Part shown: one piece after another, positions 19,151 to 26,652 of the stretch
Layout: every line of letters starts with the position of its first letter
How positions within the stretch are numbered: the stretch's first letter is position 1
Origin: RPQJ01 sp963793675
Lineage (GTDB): Bacteria; Pseudomonadota; Gammaproteobacteria; Steroidobacterales; Steroidobacteraceae
DNA: 64,000 nt
Assembly: GCA_963793675.1 (NCBI GenBank)
Contig: CAWCBA010000008.1
Span: forward strand, 1-64,000
Direction of reading: 5' to 3'
Made by a program: the position numbers and the translations under genes
Notes under the pieces: model-generated
What the model was told of the DNA's origin: nothing
Databases searched by the model: none
What the model saw: only the letters and a program-made list of their open reading frames with translations

Positions 19151-19906
19151 GTGCGAAGTATCGTGCGAATCACGCTGCTGGTTGGCGTCGGCCCGGTAAT
19201 TTGCGCGTGTTCGCGCGATCCCGTGGACCTGCCGAGGGCCGTGGTCGAGCCAGCTGCGGTTGTCGCCGTTCCTGCCGCGTTGACCCTGCGTGCCGGCGGC
19301 GAAGCGTATTTGTACGCGCAGGCGAACGACCGGGCCGGGCAGCCGATAGGCGGGGCGAAGTTCAGTTTCCACGCCGCAGAGCCCGCTCTGCTGCGCGTCA
19401 CGGAGCAGGGCCTCGTCAGGTCCACCGGGGCGGCGACTGCACTGACCCACGTGATCGTCGCCAGCGGCCGGCGCGAGCAGGCGGTTGCTGTGACCGTGCT
19501 GGCTGGTCCACCGCAGCGGATCGAAAAACTGTCCGGCGACGCACAGGTCACGCTGGCCGGAGTGGCCGTTGCCGAACCGCTCACTGCGCGCCTCGTCGAT
19601 GCCTGGAACAACGCGCTCGGAAACGTTCCTATGGTCGCTCGCGACTCGGCTGGTTACTTCCCACCGATTGAAGTGACCACCGGCCCGGATGGTACGGCCC
19701 AATTCAGGTTGCCGCCGATCACTCGCGCGGGTGCAGTGGCGGTTCTCGTGGGCCCGGCGAACGCGACCTCACCGGTCCAGTCCTTCCAGATCGAAGTGCA
19801 GGCGGGCCCGCCGTCGGCGATCACGCTCGTCCCCGCGAGCGCTGATGCCCCGGCAGTGGAATTCGCGGGTGGCGCTCCGCGCGTCCGCCCCGACGCGGCC
19901 AGATGA
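19151..19906 (+). CDS. Putative lipoprotein with bacterial Ig-like repeats
   Basis: A 251-residue exported protein. I place the start at GTG 19151 because GAGGA lies 9 bases upstream and it yields a good lipoprotein signal, VRSIVRITLLVGVGPVICAC, with the acylated Cys as the last residue; an in-frame ATG at 19106 is an alternative. The rest has two Ig-like (Big/invasin type) repeats separated by the linker VLAGPPQRIE; the second contains LVDAWNNALGNVPMVARDS and GPDGTAQFRLPP. Such domains mediate adhesion or structural roles on the cell surface. The gene is divergent from the MscS pair (about 90 bp) and convergent with the glycine-zipper gene. No function assigned. Confidence 0.6.
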   Translation: MRSIVRITLLVGVGPVICACSRDPVDLPRAVVEPAAVVAVPAALTLRAGGEAYLYAQANDRAGQPIGGAKFSFHAAEPALLRVTEQGLVRSTGAATALTHVIVASGRREQAVAVTVLAGPPQRIEKLSGDAQVTLAGVAVAEPLTARLVDAWNNALGNVPMVARDSAGYFPPIEVTTGPDGTAQFRLPPITRAGAVAVLVGPANATSPVQSFQIEVQAGPPSAITLVPASADAPAVEFAGGAPRVRPDAAR

Positions 19907-19937
19907 GAGCGGACGCTGCCGCTGGAAGGCGTGCGCG

Positions 19938-20447
19938 TCAGCCGCCGTTTCGCAGCATGTGCGTCAACAGCGCCTGCGACAATTCGCCGGTTTCGAGGAG
20001 ACCTTTCTTCTTCTGATACTGCAATACAGCCGCCGTCAGTTCCGGGCCTGCCTGACCGAGCGTGCCGGGGTTGTACCCCATCCGGATCAATGACTTCTGG
20101 GTCTCGACAATCAATGTCTGGTTGGCGGCCGCTGCCGGAGCCGCTGCGGCGGCTTGTCGCTCGATCCGTGTCTGCTCGGCCCTTTGCGCCGCCTCCCATT
20201 CGGCCCTGCGCTGCTGCGCTTCGGCCTGTTGCTGCCGCTGCCGCTGGTCGTTGGCGACCGCGTTGGTCGCGCCGATCACGCCACCGATGATCGCCCCTTT
20301 ACGCGCAGCCTTCCGGCCGCCAACCATGTTGCCGAGAAGTGCACCGCCCAGCGCCCCATCGAAGGCGCCGGCATGGCTGTAGACAGGCTGCATCCCGATG
20401 GCCGTCACGATCATCCCGGTCACGAGCACTGCTGTATGGCGCTTCAT
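19938..20447 (-). CDS. Exported glycine-zipper protein with a peptidoglycan-binding-like C-terminus
   Basis: A 169-residue protein. Signal peptide MKRHTAVLVTGMIVTAIGMQ to about residue 24, then a glycine zipper (ALGGALLGNMVGGRKAARKG to GGVIGATNAVAN, residues 33-66), a Gln/Arg/Glu-rich coiled stretch (67-100), and a C-terminal helical segment LIVETQKSLIRMGYNPGTLG with QYQKKKGLLETGELSQAL, which resembles peptidoglycan-binding domain 1. Glycine-zipper proteins of this kind (YMGG-like, SlyB-like) are envelope proteins. The start overlaps the end of the MORN gene (ATGA), so the two are probably translated together. Confidence 0.7.
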   Translation of the reverse strand: MKRHTAVLVTGMIVTAIGMQPVYSHAGAFDGALGGALLGNMVGGRKAARKGAIIGGVIGATNAVANDQRQRQQQAEAQQRRAEWEAAQRAEQTRIERQAAAAAPAAAANQTLIVETQKSLIRMGYNPGTLGQAGPELTAAVLQYQKKKGLLETGELSQALLTHMLRNGG

Positions 20448-21307
20448 TGTTGGTTACCCACCAGTTTGCCGTCGGACCACACCTCGAGCAGCTGCTTGCC
20501 GTCCGCGTTCGTCACGCTGACTTCTCCATCGGGCCAGCCTGCCTTGAAGCGCCCCGTGATTGCGCGCCCGGTGGCAGCGACGAATCGGCCGAGGCCGTCT
20601 GGATCGCCGGCCGCGAATTCCCCTTCGTAGACATCGCCATCCGCTGCTTCGTAACGCCCTTTGCCGGAGAACTGGCCCGCCGCGAAACTGCCCTTGTAAT
20701 AGTCCCCGTTCGCGCCCAGCCACTCACCTTCGCCCTGTGGCTCGTCGTTCTGAAACGTTCCGCGAAACTGATCGCCGTTCGCCAGGATGAGATGCCCGGT
20801 GCCATTCATCCTTCCGTGCAGCAACTCACCGGTGTACCGGTCACCGGTCACCGACGTGGCGACCCCGTTGCCGGAAAGGTCGGCTTCGCGCAGCTGGCCT
20901 TCGAAGCTGATGCCGGCCGCCGTCTTCGCCACGACATGGCCGTCGATCTCGTTGTTCTTGAACTCGCCTTCGAACCGGTCATGGCCGCCCGCGTCGGCGA
21001 CGACGTACAGGATGCCGCGACCGTTCGCCTTGCCATCGCGCATTTCGCCGACGTAGCGGCCGAGCAACTTGCCGTCATCGATCCAGCTCAGGACGCCGCT
21101 GCCGCTGGCGTGACCTTTCTCGTCGCATTCTCCGGACCAGGAGATCACGACCCTGGTCTGCGGGTTGTCCTCGTCGTGGACGGCGCATCCCGAGATGGGA
21201 TCCGCGTGCCAGCTCTCCGCCAGTGCTGCGCTGCCAAGCAGCATCGTCAGCAGCAAACCTGCTTTTCCAAGTCCGTGCCTGGTACGTGCTTGCATCGTGT
21301 GCCTCAT
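20444..21307 (-). CDS. Exported MORN-repeat protein
   Basis: A 287-residue protein beginning MRHTMQARTRHGLGKAGLLL with a cleavable signal (LLTMLLGSAALAES). From about residue 75 it has seven or so MORN repeats of the form Y.GE..dG..nGrG: for example YVGEMRDGKANGRGILYVV, FEGQLREADLSGNG, YTGELLHGRMNGTGHL, FRGTFQNDEPQGEGEW, YKGSFAAGQFSGKGRY and YEGEFAAGDPDGLGRF. MORN repeats fold into elongated beta sheets that bind partners or lipids; no enzyme domain is present. The first ATG overlaps the stop of soxG by ATGA, which suggests read-through from the sox operon although the functions seem unrelated. An internal ATG at 21295 is an alternative start. Confidence 0.82.
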   Translation of the reverse strand: MRHTMQARTRHGLGKAGLLLTMLLGSAALAESWHADPISGCAVHDEDNPQTRVVISWSGECDEKGHASGSGVLSWIDDGKLLGRYVGEMRDGKANGRGILYVVADAGGHDRFEGEFKNNEIDGHVVAKTAAGISFEGQLREADLSGNGVATSVTGDRYTGELLHGRMNGTGHLILANGDQFRGTFQNDEPQGEGEWLGANGDYYKGSFAAGQFSGKGRYEAADGDVYEGEFAAGDPDGLGRFVAATGRAITGRFKAGWPDGEVSVTNADGKQLLEVWSDGKLVGNQQ

Positions 21308-21933
21308 GTGGAATGCATCGCCAGGCTGTTCATCCAGTCGTCAAAGGCCTGCAGCCCGGTGATTTTCATGTCGAACTGGCGGCCGGCCCGCAGGCAAGCC
21401 TCAAACAGGTTCTGGCCGTGCGACCGATCGCAGGCAACGACGAAGCCGGGGTGCCGTGCCCTGAGGTTGACCAGCTGCACACGGATGCCGTGGCTGCTCG
21501 ATGCCAGGTAGAGTGGACCCTGGATTTCAGGTCGTTCCACGTCGGCCGTCACCAATCGCTGCACCACGTCCAGTGACCTCGGGCCCCACAGTCCCAGCAG
21601 GATCCAGCCGTTGGTCATGTCGGTGTAACCGGGATCGGGCCATTCGGGTTCCATCGGACCGGCAAGGTCGAACACGATCACTTCACCCGGCTTCAGGCAA
21701 CCAACGAGGGCCTGGCCAGCCCACCTGGCCTCGCCCGGTTTGAGCGCTCCAAATTGTTGCGCAGCCGGTCCTTGCACCACGGCCTTGGGGCGATGACTGA
21801 GGTCCGTCAGCGCGACTTCGCCGTCTCCCGCTGGCGGCTCGAAGCGCTCGACGACGGGCCAGCCGGCCAGCTCCTGTTCCACGGGTCGTCCGGCCCAGTC
21901 CGGCAGAACGATTGCGCGCGTGCGTGTGATCAC
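21304..21933 (-). CDS. soxG: Sarcosine oxidase-type gamma subunit
   Basis: Gamma subunit of a heterotetrameric sarcosine oxidase-type enzyme, 209 residues. It shows the SoxG pattern: VALTDLSHRPKAVVQGPAA near residue 42, then VIVFDLAGPMEPEW, TDMTNGWILLGLWGPRSLDV and LQAFDDWMNSLAMHST. SoxG resembles a truncated glycine-cleavage T-protein fold and helps hold the folate channel. Start is GTG at 21933, overlapping the soxA stop (GTGA). It is the last sox gene of soxB-soxD-soxA-soxG, the order known from Corynebacterium and rhizobia. It is divergent from many SoxG sequences, as the family usually is. Confidence 0.82.
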   Translation of the reverse strand: MITRTRAIVLPDWAGRPVEQELAGWPVVERFEPPAGDGEVALTDLSHRPKAVVQGPAAQQFGALKPGEARWAGQALVGCLKPGEVIVFDLAGPMEPEWPDPGYTDMTNGWILLGLWGPRSLDVVQRLVTADVERPEIQGPLYLASSSHGIRVQLVNLRARHPGFVVACDRSHGQNLFEACLRAGRQFDMKITGLQAFDDWMNSLAMHST

Positions 21934-24803
21934 AGCTTCATCCTCTCGCCAGCAGGATCGTAGAACGGCGGCTTCACAAATTCGGCTTCGATCTCCCGGC
22001 CCTCGTGCCAGAGCCTGACCTTGCCGCCCTCGTGCCAGTCCTCATGCCGGTCAGCCAGTGCCAGGCCAATGGTCTTGTCGAGCAATGGGCTGTAGCGAAT
22101 GCTGGTAATGCGGCCAAGCTGCAAAGGCCCGTTGACCACCAGGCAGCCGTCGGCGATCGGCGACCTGCCGTTCATGCTGAATGCAATGACCTGCTGCTGC
22201 AGATCCTGGTCTGTGTAGAGATCCAGCATGGGCTTGCCGACCGTTTCGGTCTTCTTGCGATTCAGCATCCAGCCGAACGAGGACTCCGCCAGCGTGGTAA
22301 AGGAATCGGTGTCGATCCCCGGCACCACGTGTCCCTTTTCGAGCCGACAGATGTTCAGCGCCTCCAGCCCGAACGGCCGCAGGCCGAGCGGCTTGCCCAC
22401 TTCGAGCAGCCGATTCCACAGGTAGCTGGCCTGGCTGGAAGGGCAGAGCAATTCATAGCTCAGCTCGCCCAGGAATCCCATGCGCATGGCGATGAGCTTG
22501 ACCCCGGCGACCTCTAGCTGAGCCCAGCTGAGAAACGGCAGCGCCTGGTCGGAGACATCGGCATCGGTCAGCTGGGAGAGAATCTCCCGGGCTTTTGGTC
22601 CGGCGAGGTTGATGCTGGCCCTGGTCTCGGTCACGTTGACGACCCACACCTGCCAGTCTTCCTCACGACGCCAGCGGGCATACCACTCCTCGGTGACGGG
22701 CGCTCGTCCCGTGGTGGTGGTCACGAAATAATCGTGATCGCCCATCTTGAGGGCCACGCCGTCGTCGATGAGGATGCCGGCCTGGTTGCAGGCCGCGTAA
22801 TACAGGATCTTGTCCTCTGCCAGATTCTCGACCTTGCGCGTCATGATCCGGTTCAGAAGCTTCTCCGCATCCGGTCCGAACACGCGGAACTTGCCAAGCA
22901 TGGACACGTCGCAAATGCCCGCTGCCCGGTGTACGGCCAGGCTCTCGGCTTCCTGGTCACCGAAGTCCATCACCCGCATCCAGTTGCCCATCCGGGCTGC
23001 CTTGCCGCCCTGCGCAAGCTGAACGTGGTGCAGGGGCGAGACCTGCGGATGATCATGATGGCCGGCAGCCAGGGAGCCCAGGCTGATGGTCGACACCGGA
23101 GGTCGCGTGGTCGGCAGGTCCCGGGCGGCCAGTTCCGGCCGCTTCCTGGCCAGCAGATGAGCGAAATTGGCCTCGCACATGCCGCCCTGGCAGGTTCCCT
23201 GCGTCGCTGTCGTGTAACGCTTGCAGGTTTCGATGTTGTCGAACCCCTCGGCGATCGCCTGTTCGATGTTCGCTTCGCTGACATCGTGGCAATAGCAGAC
23301 GAACGTCTTCTTCTTGTTCCTGTCTTCGGTCAGGATCGGCTGCAGAGCGACGGTCGTTGCGGCTGACGCACCGGGGAGTAAGCCGCCGGTCTCGGACTCG
23401 ATTGACGCGATCTCCATGCCCAGGCTCTGCAAGGCGCGTGCGGCAGCGATGCGGCCCTGCGCCTTGATCGCCTCCGGATCTTCCAGGCCGAGCACCCGGC
23501 CGGCCGCCTGGTAGGCGGGCGGCAACTTCTCGGGCAGATAGAAATTCAGCCGGGCGTCGTAGAGCATCCGGGTGCCGATCTGCCCCAGCAGCTTGTGCCG
23601 CGGGTAACGACCGGACGAGGCCACGATGGTGTCGCAGCTCACCTCCTGGGCGTCGGAACCGTCCAGGGCAGCCAACGTGGCTGCCGTGATCCTTTTCCGC
23701 CCACGCGAACCGGTCAGCGTATAGCCGTTCCAGACCTTGACGCCTTTGGCGGCGAGCGTGGACTTGAGGGCTTCGCCAAGGCCGTCCTTCCGGAAATCGA
23801 CGAGGCCTGCCACCCCGACACCTTTTTCCAGCAACTGCAGCGCGACCTGCGCCAGGTGGTCGTCGCCGCCGGCAAGCAGCACCTGGCGGCCAGGCTTGAT
23901 ACCCCAGAGATGAACCAGTCGCTGCGCTGCCTCGGGCAACAGGACGCCGGGCCGGTCATTGTGCGCAAACACCATCGGCATCGAACCCGCACCGGTCGCG
24001 ATGACCGCCGTCCTCGGGCGCACGTGATAGCTGCGCTCCACGAACTTTTCGTTGCTGCCGCAGGACTGGACGCACACGGCCAGGCCGTCGGGAAAAATGG
24101 CCGAGACCGTGGTGTCCGTCAGCACCTTGATGTTGCCGTGCTGTTCCAGCCGGCGAATCGACTCCCGGGCTCGGCGGTAGCCGACGTCGCCCTGGAAGGC
24201 TTCGAATCCACCCAGGTGCGAGTCCGCTTCGGCCAGGACGACCCGGACGCCGGCCTGCGCCGCCGTAATTGCCGCTTCCATGCCGGCCAGTCCGCCGCCG
24301 ACCACCAGCATTTCCGGGCTCAGGTTCACCGAATCGAAATGCGGCTTCTGCGCCAGCGGTTTCACCACGGCCATGCTGCCGGGCATCGCGCGGATCGTCT
24401 CCTTGACCCGATTCCAGAACCACCGGGGCTTGTAGAACATCTTGTAATAGAAGCCGGTCGGCATCGCCCACGACAACGCGTCGGCAATCACCTTGGGATC
24501 AAACTCGACGTTGCCCTGCGGCTCGACGACCATGCCTTCCCTGACGGATGTCTGGCAGGTCTTGACGTGCATCCGGCCGTCGACATTCATCGTGCAGCGC
24601 GAGCATTGGCCGCTCAGGCACGACGGTGAGCGTCGCCGGTGGTACTTGAACGAACGCGAGAACGTGTCGACTCCGGCGGCCAGCAACGCTGCGGCGACGG
24701 TGTCCCCGGCAAAGGCCTCGATGGGCCGGCCGTCGTAGAAAATCCTGACCGGCTTGGTGCGGTCGAAGACCTGTGTCGGGCTCTCGGGCAGTCGGCCAGT
24801 CAT
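21930..24803 (-). CDS. soxA: Sarcosine oxidase-type alpha subunit with intact iron-sulfur cysteines
   Basis: Large subunit of a four-subunit amine oxidase, 957 residues from ATG 24803 (GAGGAA upstream). Order: N-terminal ferredoxin-like domain (about 18-95), a pyridine-nucleotide-binding fold (VVGGGLAGMEAA, about 166-178), a Cys-rich domain (500-550) and a C-terminal aminomethyltransferase (GCV-T) domain (from ~600) that in SoxA transfers the N-methyl carbon to tetrahydrofolate. Unusually, the first domain has C62, C67, C70 and C83 (CX4CX2C...C) and the second has C503, C505, C538 and C543 (CXC...CX4C, BFD-like). As I recall, these ligands are missing from classical sarcosine oxidase alpha subunits but present in opine or cyanide-forming oxidases. 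The true substrate may be another N-methyl or N-alkyl amine. Confidence 0.88.
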   Translation of the reverse strand: MTGRLPESPTQVFDRTKPVRIFYDGRPIEAFAGDTVAAALLAAGVDTFSRSFKYHRRRSPSCLSGQCSRCTMNVDGRMHVKTCQTSVREGMVVEPQGNVEFDPKVIADALSWAMPTGFYYKMFYKPRWFWNRVKETIRAMPGSMAVVKPLAQKPHFDSVNLSPEMLVVGGGLAGMEAAITAAQAGVRVVLAEADSHLGGFEAFQGDVGYRRARESIRRLEQHGNIKVLTDTTVSAIFPDGLAVCVQSCGSNEKFVERSYHVRPRTAVIATGAGSMPMVFAHNDRPGVLLPEAAQRLVHLWGIKPGRQVLLAGGDDHLAQVALQLLEKGVGVAGLVDFRKDGLGEALKSTLAAKGVKVWNGYTLTGSRGRKRITAATLAALDGSDAQEVSCDTIVASSGRYPRHKLLGQIGTRMLYDARLNFYLPEKLPPAYQAAGRVLGLEDPEAIKAQGRIAAARALQSLGMEIASIESETGGLLPGASAATTVALQPILTEDRNKKKTFVCYCHDVSEANIEQAIAEGFDNIETCKRYTTATQGTCQGGMCEANFAHLLARKRPELAARDLPTTRPPVSTISLGSLAAGHHDHPQVSPLHHVQLAQGGKAARMGNWMRVMDFGDQEAESLAVHRAAGICDVSMLGKFRVFGPDAEKLLNRIMTRKVENLAEDKILYYAACNQAGILIDDGVALKMGDHDYFVTTTTGRAPVTEEWYARWRREEDWQVWVVNVTETRASINLAGPKAREILSQLTDADVSDQALPFLSWAQLEVAGVKLIAMRMGFLGELSYELLCPSSQASYLWNRLLEVGKPLGLRPFGLEALNICRLEKGHVVPGIDTDSFTTLAESSFGWMLNRKKTETVGKPMLDLYTDQDLQQQVIAFSMNGRSPIADGCLVVNGPLQLGRITSIRYSPLLDKTIGLALADRHEDWHEGGKVRLWHEGREIEAEFVKPPFYDPAGERMKL

Positions 24804-24807
24804 GGAG

Positions 24808-25053
24808 CTATTCCTCGATGCTGCGGATTTCATGAGTGGCAATGTTGCGTCGGACCCTGATCCAGTCCCGGCAACCCATGGTGTGGAACCACCATTCGTC
24901 CTGAAATTCAGGCATGTTTTCGTGGAAGAAGAGGTAGTTGCACCACGCTTTCATGTCCGCGCCTTGGGCCGGAGCGCTCTTGCACTCACCGCCAAAGTTG
25001 AACTCGTACGGGTTGCGACGACCGCAATTTGGACAATCAATGAGAAATGCCAT
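24808..25053 (-). CDS. soxD: Sarcosine oxidase-type delta subunit
   Basis: Small zinc-binding subunit, 81 residues. It has CPNCG at residues 7-11 and the second half-site His57...Cys61 in FHTMGCRDWIRVRRN; this Cys-Cys-His-Cys arrangement matches the zinc site known for SoxD. The segment AWCNYLFFHENMPEFQDEWW is characteristic of the family. Start ATG 25053, 12 bp after soxB; the stop lies 4 bp before soxA. It stabilises the complex and has no catalytic role of its own. Confidence 0.93.
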   Translation of the reverse strand: MAFLIDCPNCGRRNPYEFNFGGECKSAPAQGADMKAWCNYLFFHENMPEFQDEWWFHTMGCRDWIRVRRNIATHEIRSIEE

Positions 25054-25065
25054 GCGTACTACCTG

Positions 25066-26253
25066 TCACAGGATGACTTCACGAACCAGTCGCCGGTTGA
25101 AGAACCGGTCGAGTCCGAAATGCTTGATCTTCTCGGGCACCCGGTCCGTGGCGATGTACTCGGCCGAGTACTTGCCGCAGGCCGGCGTTGATTTGAACCC
25201 GTAATAGCCCCATGCGATATCGAGCGAGAGTCCGTCGATGCCGCATCCGCCCATGATCGGGGCCGAATCGCCGGTGCAGTCGCACAGACCCGACCAGGTA
25301 CGAACGATCCGGACGTGGGCCAGGTCGGGAAAGTACTCGACAATCTTGACGGCCCGGTCGGCTGACTCCTCCCAGGTTGTGTAGGAACCCCACGACTGAA
25401 AGTGGTCCAGCGGTCCCCCGAGGATCAGGTCGCCTTTCAGCGTCTGCTGCGTATAGAAATGCAGGCGCGGCGAGGCGACGTAGTGGTCGAGGAACGGCGC
25501 CATGATGTCGGTCGTCATCACCTGCATCGCGAAGTTGACGACCGGGAATTTCATCCCGATCATCCGCCCGATCTGCGATGAGTAGCCGCCAACTGCCACA
25601 TGGACCTTGGGCGCTGCGATGTGGCCCAAGTTGGTGTCGACGCCGGTGACCCTTGTCCCGTCGAGCTTGATGCCGGTCACCTCGACCCCGACACAAAGAT
25701 CGACGCCGTACCGCGCGCACGCCTTCGCGAAACCCCAGACCGCAGCGTCGTGGTGCACCGTCCCGCCTTCCGGGTGAAACTGCGCGCCGAAGATCGGCAG
25801 TGCCGGCTTGTCGCTGACGTCCAGTGACGGGACCAGCTTCTTGAGCTCGCTCGGGTTGAGCATCTCGATCTTGATGCCGGCCCTGCGCTGGCTGTCGCTC
25901 AGCATGCGCATGGCGGCCATTTCCGGGTCGCTGTGGGCCAGCGCGATGATGCCTTTCTGCTGCGCCATCAGGTTCCAGTCCAGCTCGGCGCTGAGGTCGT
26001 ACCACATCGCCAGGCTTTCCTTGTAGAAAGGCAAGGTCTCGTGCGCACGCTTGTTGGAGCGGATCATTTCGGTGTTGCGGCCGGAGCCGCCGAAGCCGAT
26101 GTAGCGTCTTTCCAGCACGGCAATCCGCTTGATGCCGTGGTATCGGGCCAGGTAGTAGGCCGTCGCCAGGCCGTGCAGACCACCGCCGACGATTACCACG
26201 TCATAGCTTTTTTCCGGTTGCTTGAACGGCAACAGTTTCTGCGTCTTGGCCAT
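25066..26253 (-). CDS. soxB: Sarcosine oxidase-type beta subunit
   Basis: Catalytic flavoprotein subunit of 395 residues. The N-terminal FAD-binding motif VVIVGGGLHGLATAYYLARY (about 19-38) is followed by LERRYIGFGGSGRNTEMIRS. GGTVHHDAAVWGF has the His (167 or 168) that in sarcosine oxidases carries covalent FMN. The C-terminal FAD contact WSGLCDCTGDSAPIMG and AWGYYGFKSTPACGK are conserved. The subunit oxidises the N-methyl amine to an imine, giving formaldehyde or methylene-THF. First gene of the sox operon, with AGGAA before the ATG. It is divergent from the ThDP enzyme gene across a 399-bp gap. Confidence 0.93.
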   Translation of the reverse strand: MAKTQKLLPFKQPEKSYDVVIVGGGLHGLATAYYLARYHGIKRIAVLERRYIGFGGSGRNTEMIRSNKRAHETLPFYKESLAMWYDLSAELDWNLMAQQKGIIALAHSDPEMAAMRMLSDSQRRAGIKIEMLNPSELKKLVPSLDVSDKPALPIFGAQFHPEGGTVHHDAAVWGFAKACARYGVDLCVGVEVTGIKLDGTRVTGVDTNLGHIAAPKVHVAVGGYSSQIGRMIGMKFPVVNFAMQVMTTDIMAPFLDHYVASPRLHFYTQQTLKGDLILGGPLDHFQSWGSYTTWEESADRAVKIVEYFPDLAHVRIVRTWSGLCDCTGDSAPIMGGCGIDGLSLDIAWGYYGFKSTPACGKYSAEYIATDRVPEKIKHFGLDRFFNRRLVREVIL

Positions 26254-26652
26254 CTGCGTTCCTGTACGGACGTTGTTCCAGCATGCCTCGCGTGGATCGT
26301 CCTGCCACGGCCGCTACCGATTTCGGCGTGACGATGGGCCGACGTCCTCCGGCGAAGACGTCCGCGTGACGTGTTCCAGCGATGGTTCCCCGCGCTCTTC
26401 GGTCGGTCACGTCCGAGCAGCGGACGCGCCTCGACATGTAAGGGGGAACGTGACACAGACTTCGTCTCATAGAAAATTTATTGTTTGAATGATATTGATT
26501 CATCGAAATGATGACTCGACGTCGAATTGCCTTGGCATCGAAAAGCAACAATTCGTCATGTCTTATCAATAGTCGAAATGGCTTTTGGACCAGAATGCCG
26601 CTCTGCACCTGTGGCCGAGCCATGGCCGCCAACACTCTGACGGAGGCTGAAC
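26254..26652. promoter_or_regulatory. Divergent promoter region, soxB / ThDP-enzyme gene
   Basis: No gene is credible in these 399 bp. The half near the ThDP gene (26465-26580) is strongly AT-rich against a GC-rich background. The 8-mer TCGAAATG occurs at 26503 and 26573, with near copies TCGAATTG at 26522 and TCGAAAAG at 26538. The first copy is part of CATCGAAATGATG, a small inverted repeat. GGAGG sits 7 bases before the ATG at 26653. These repeats may be regulator sites, but no exact promoter can be assigned. Confidence 0.45.
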
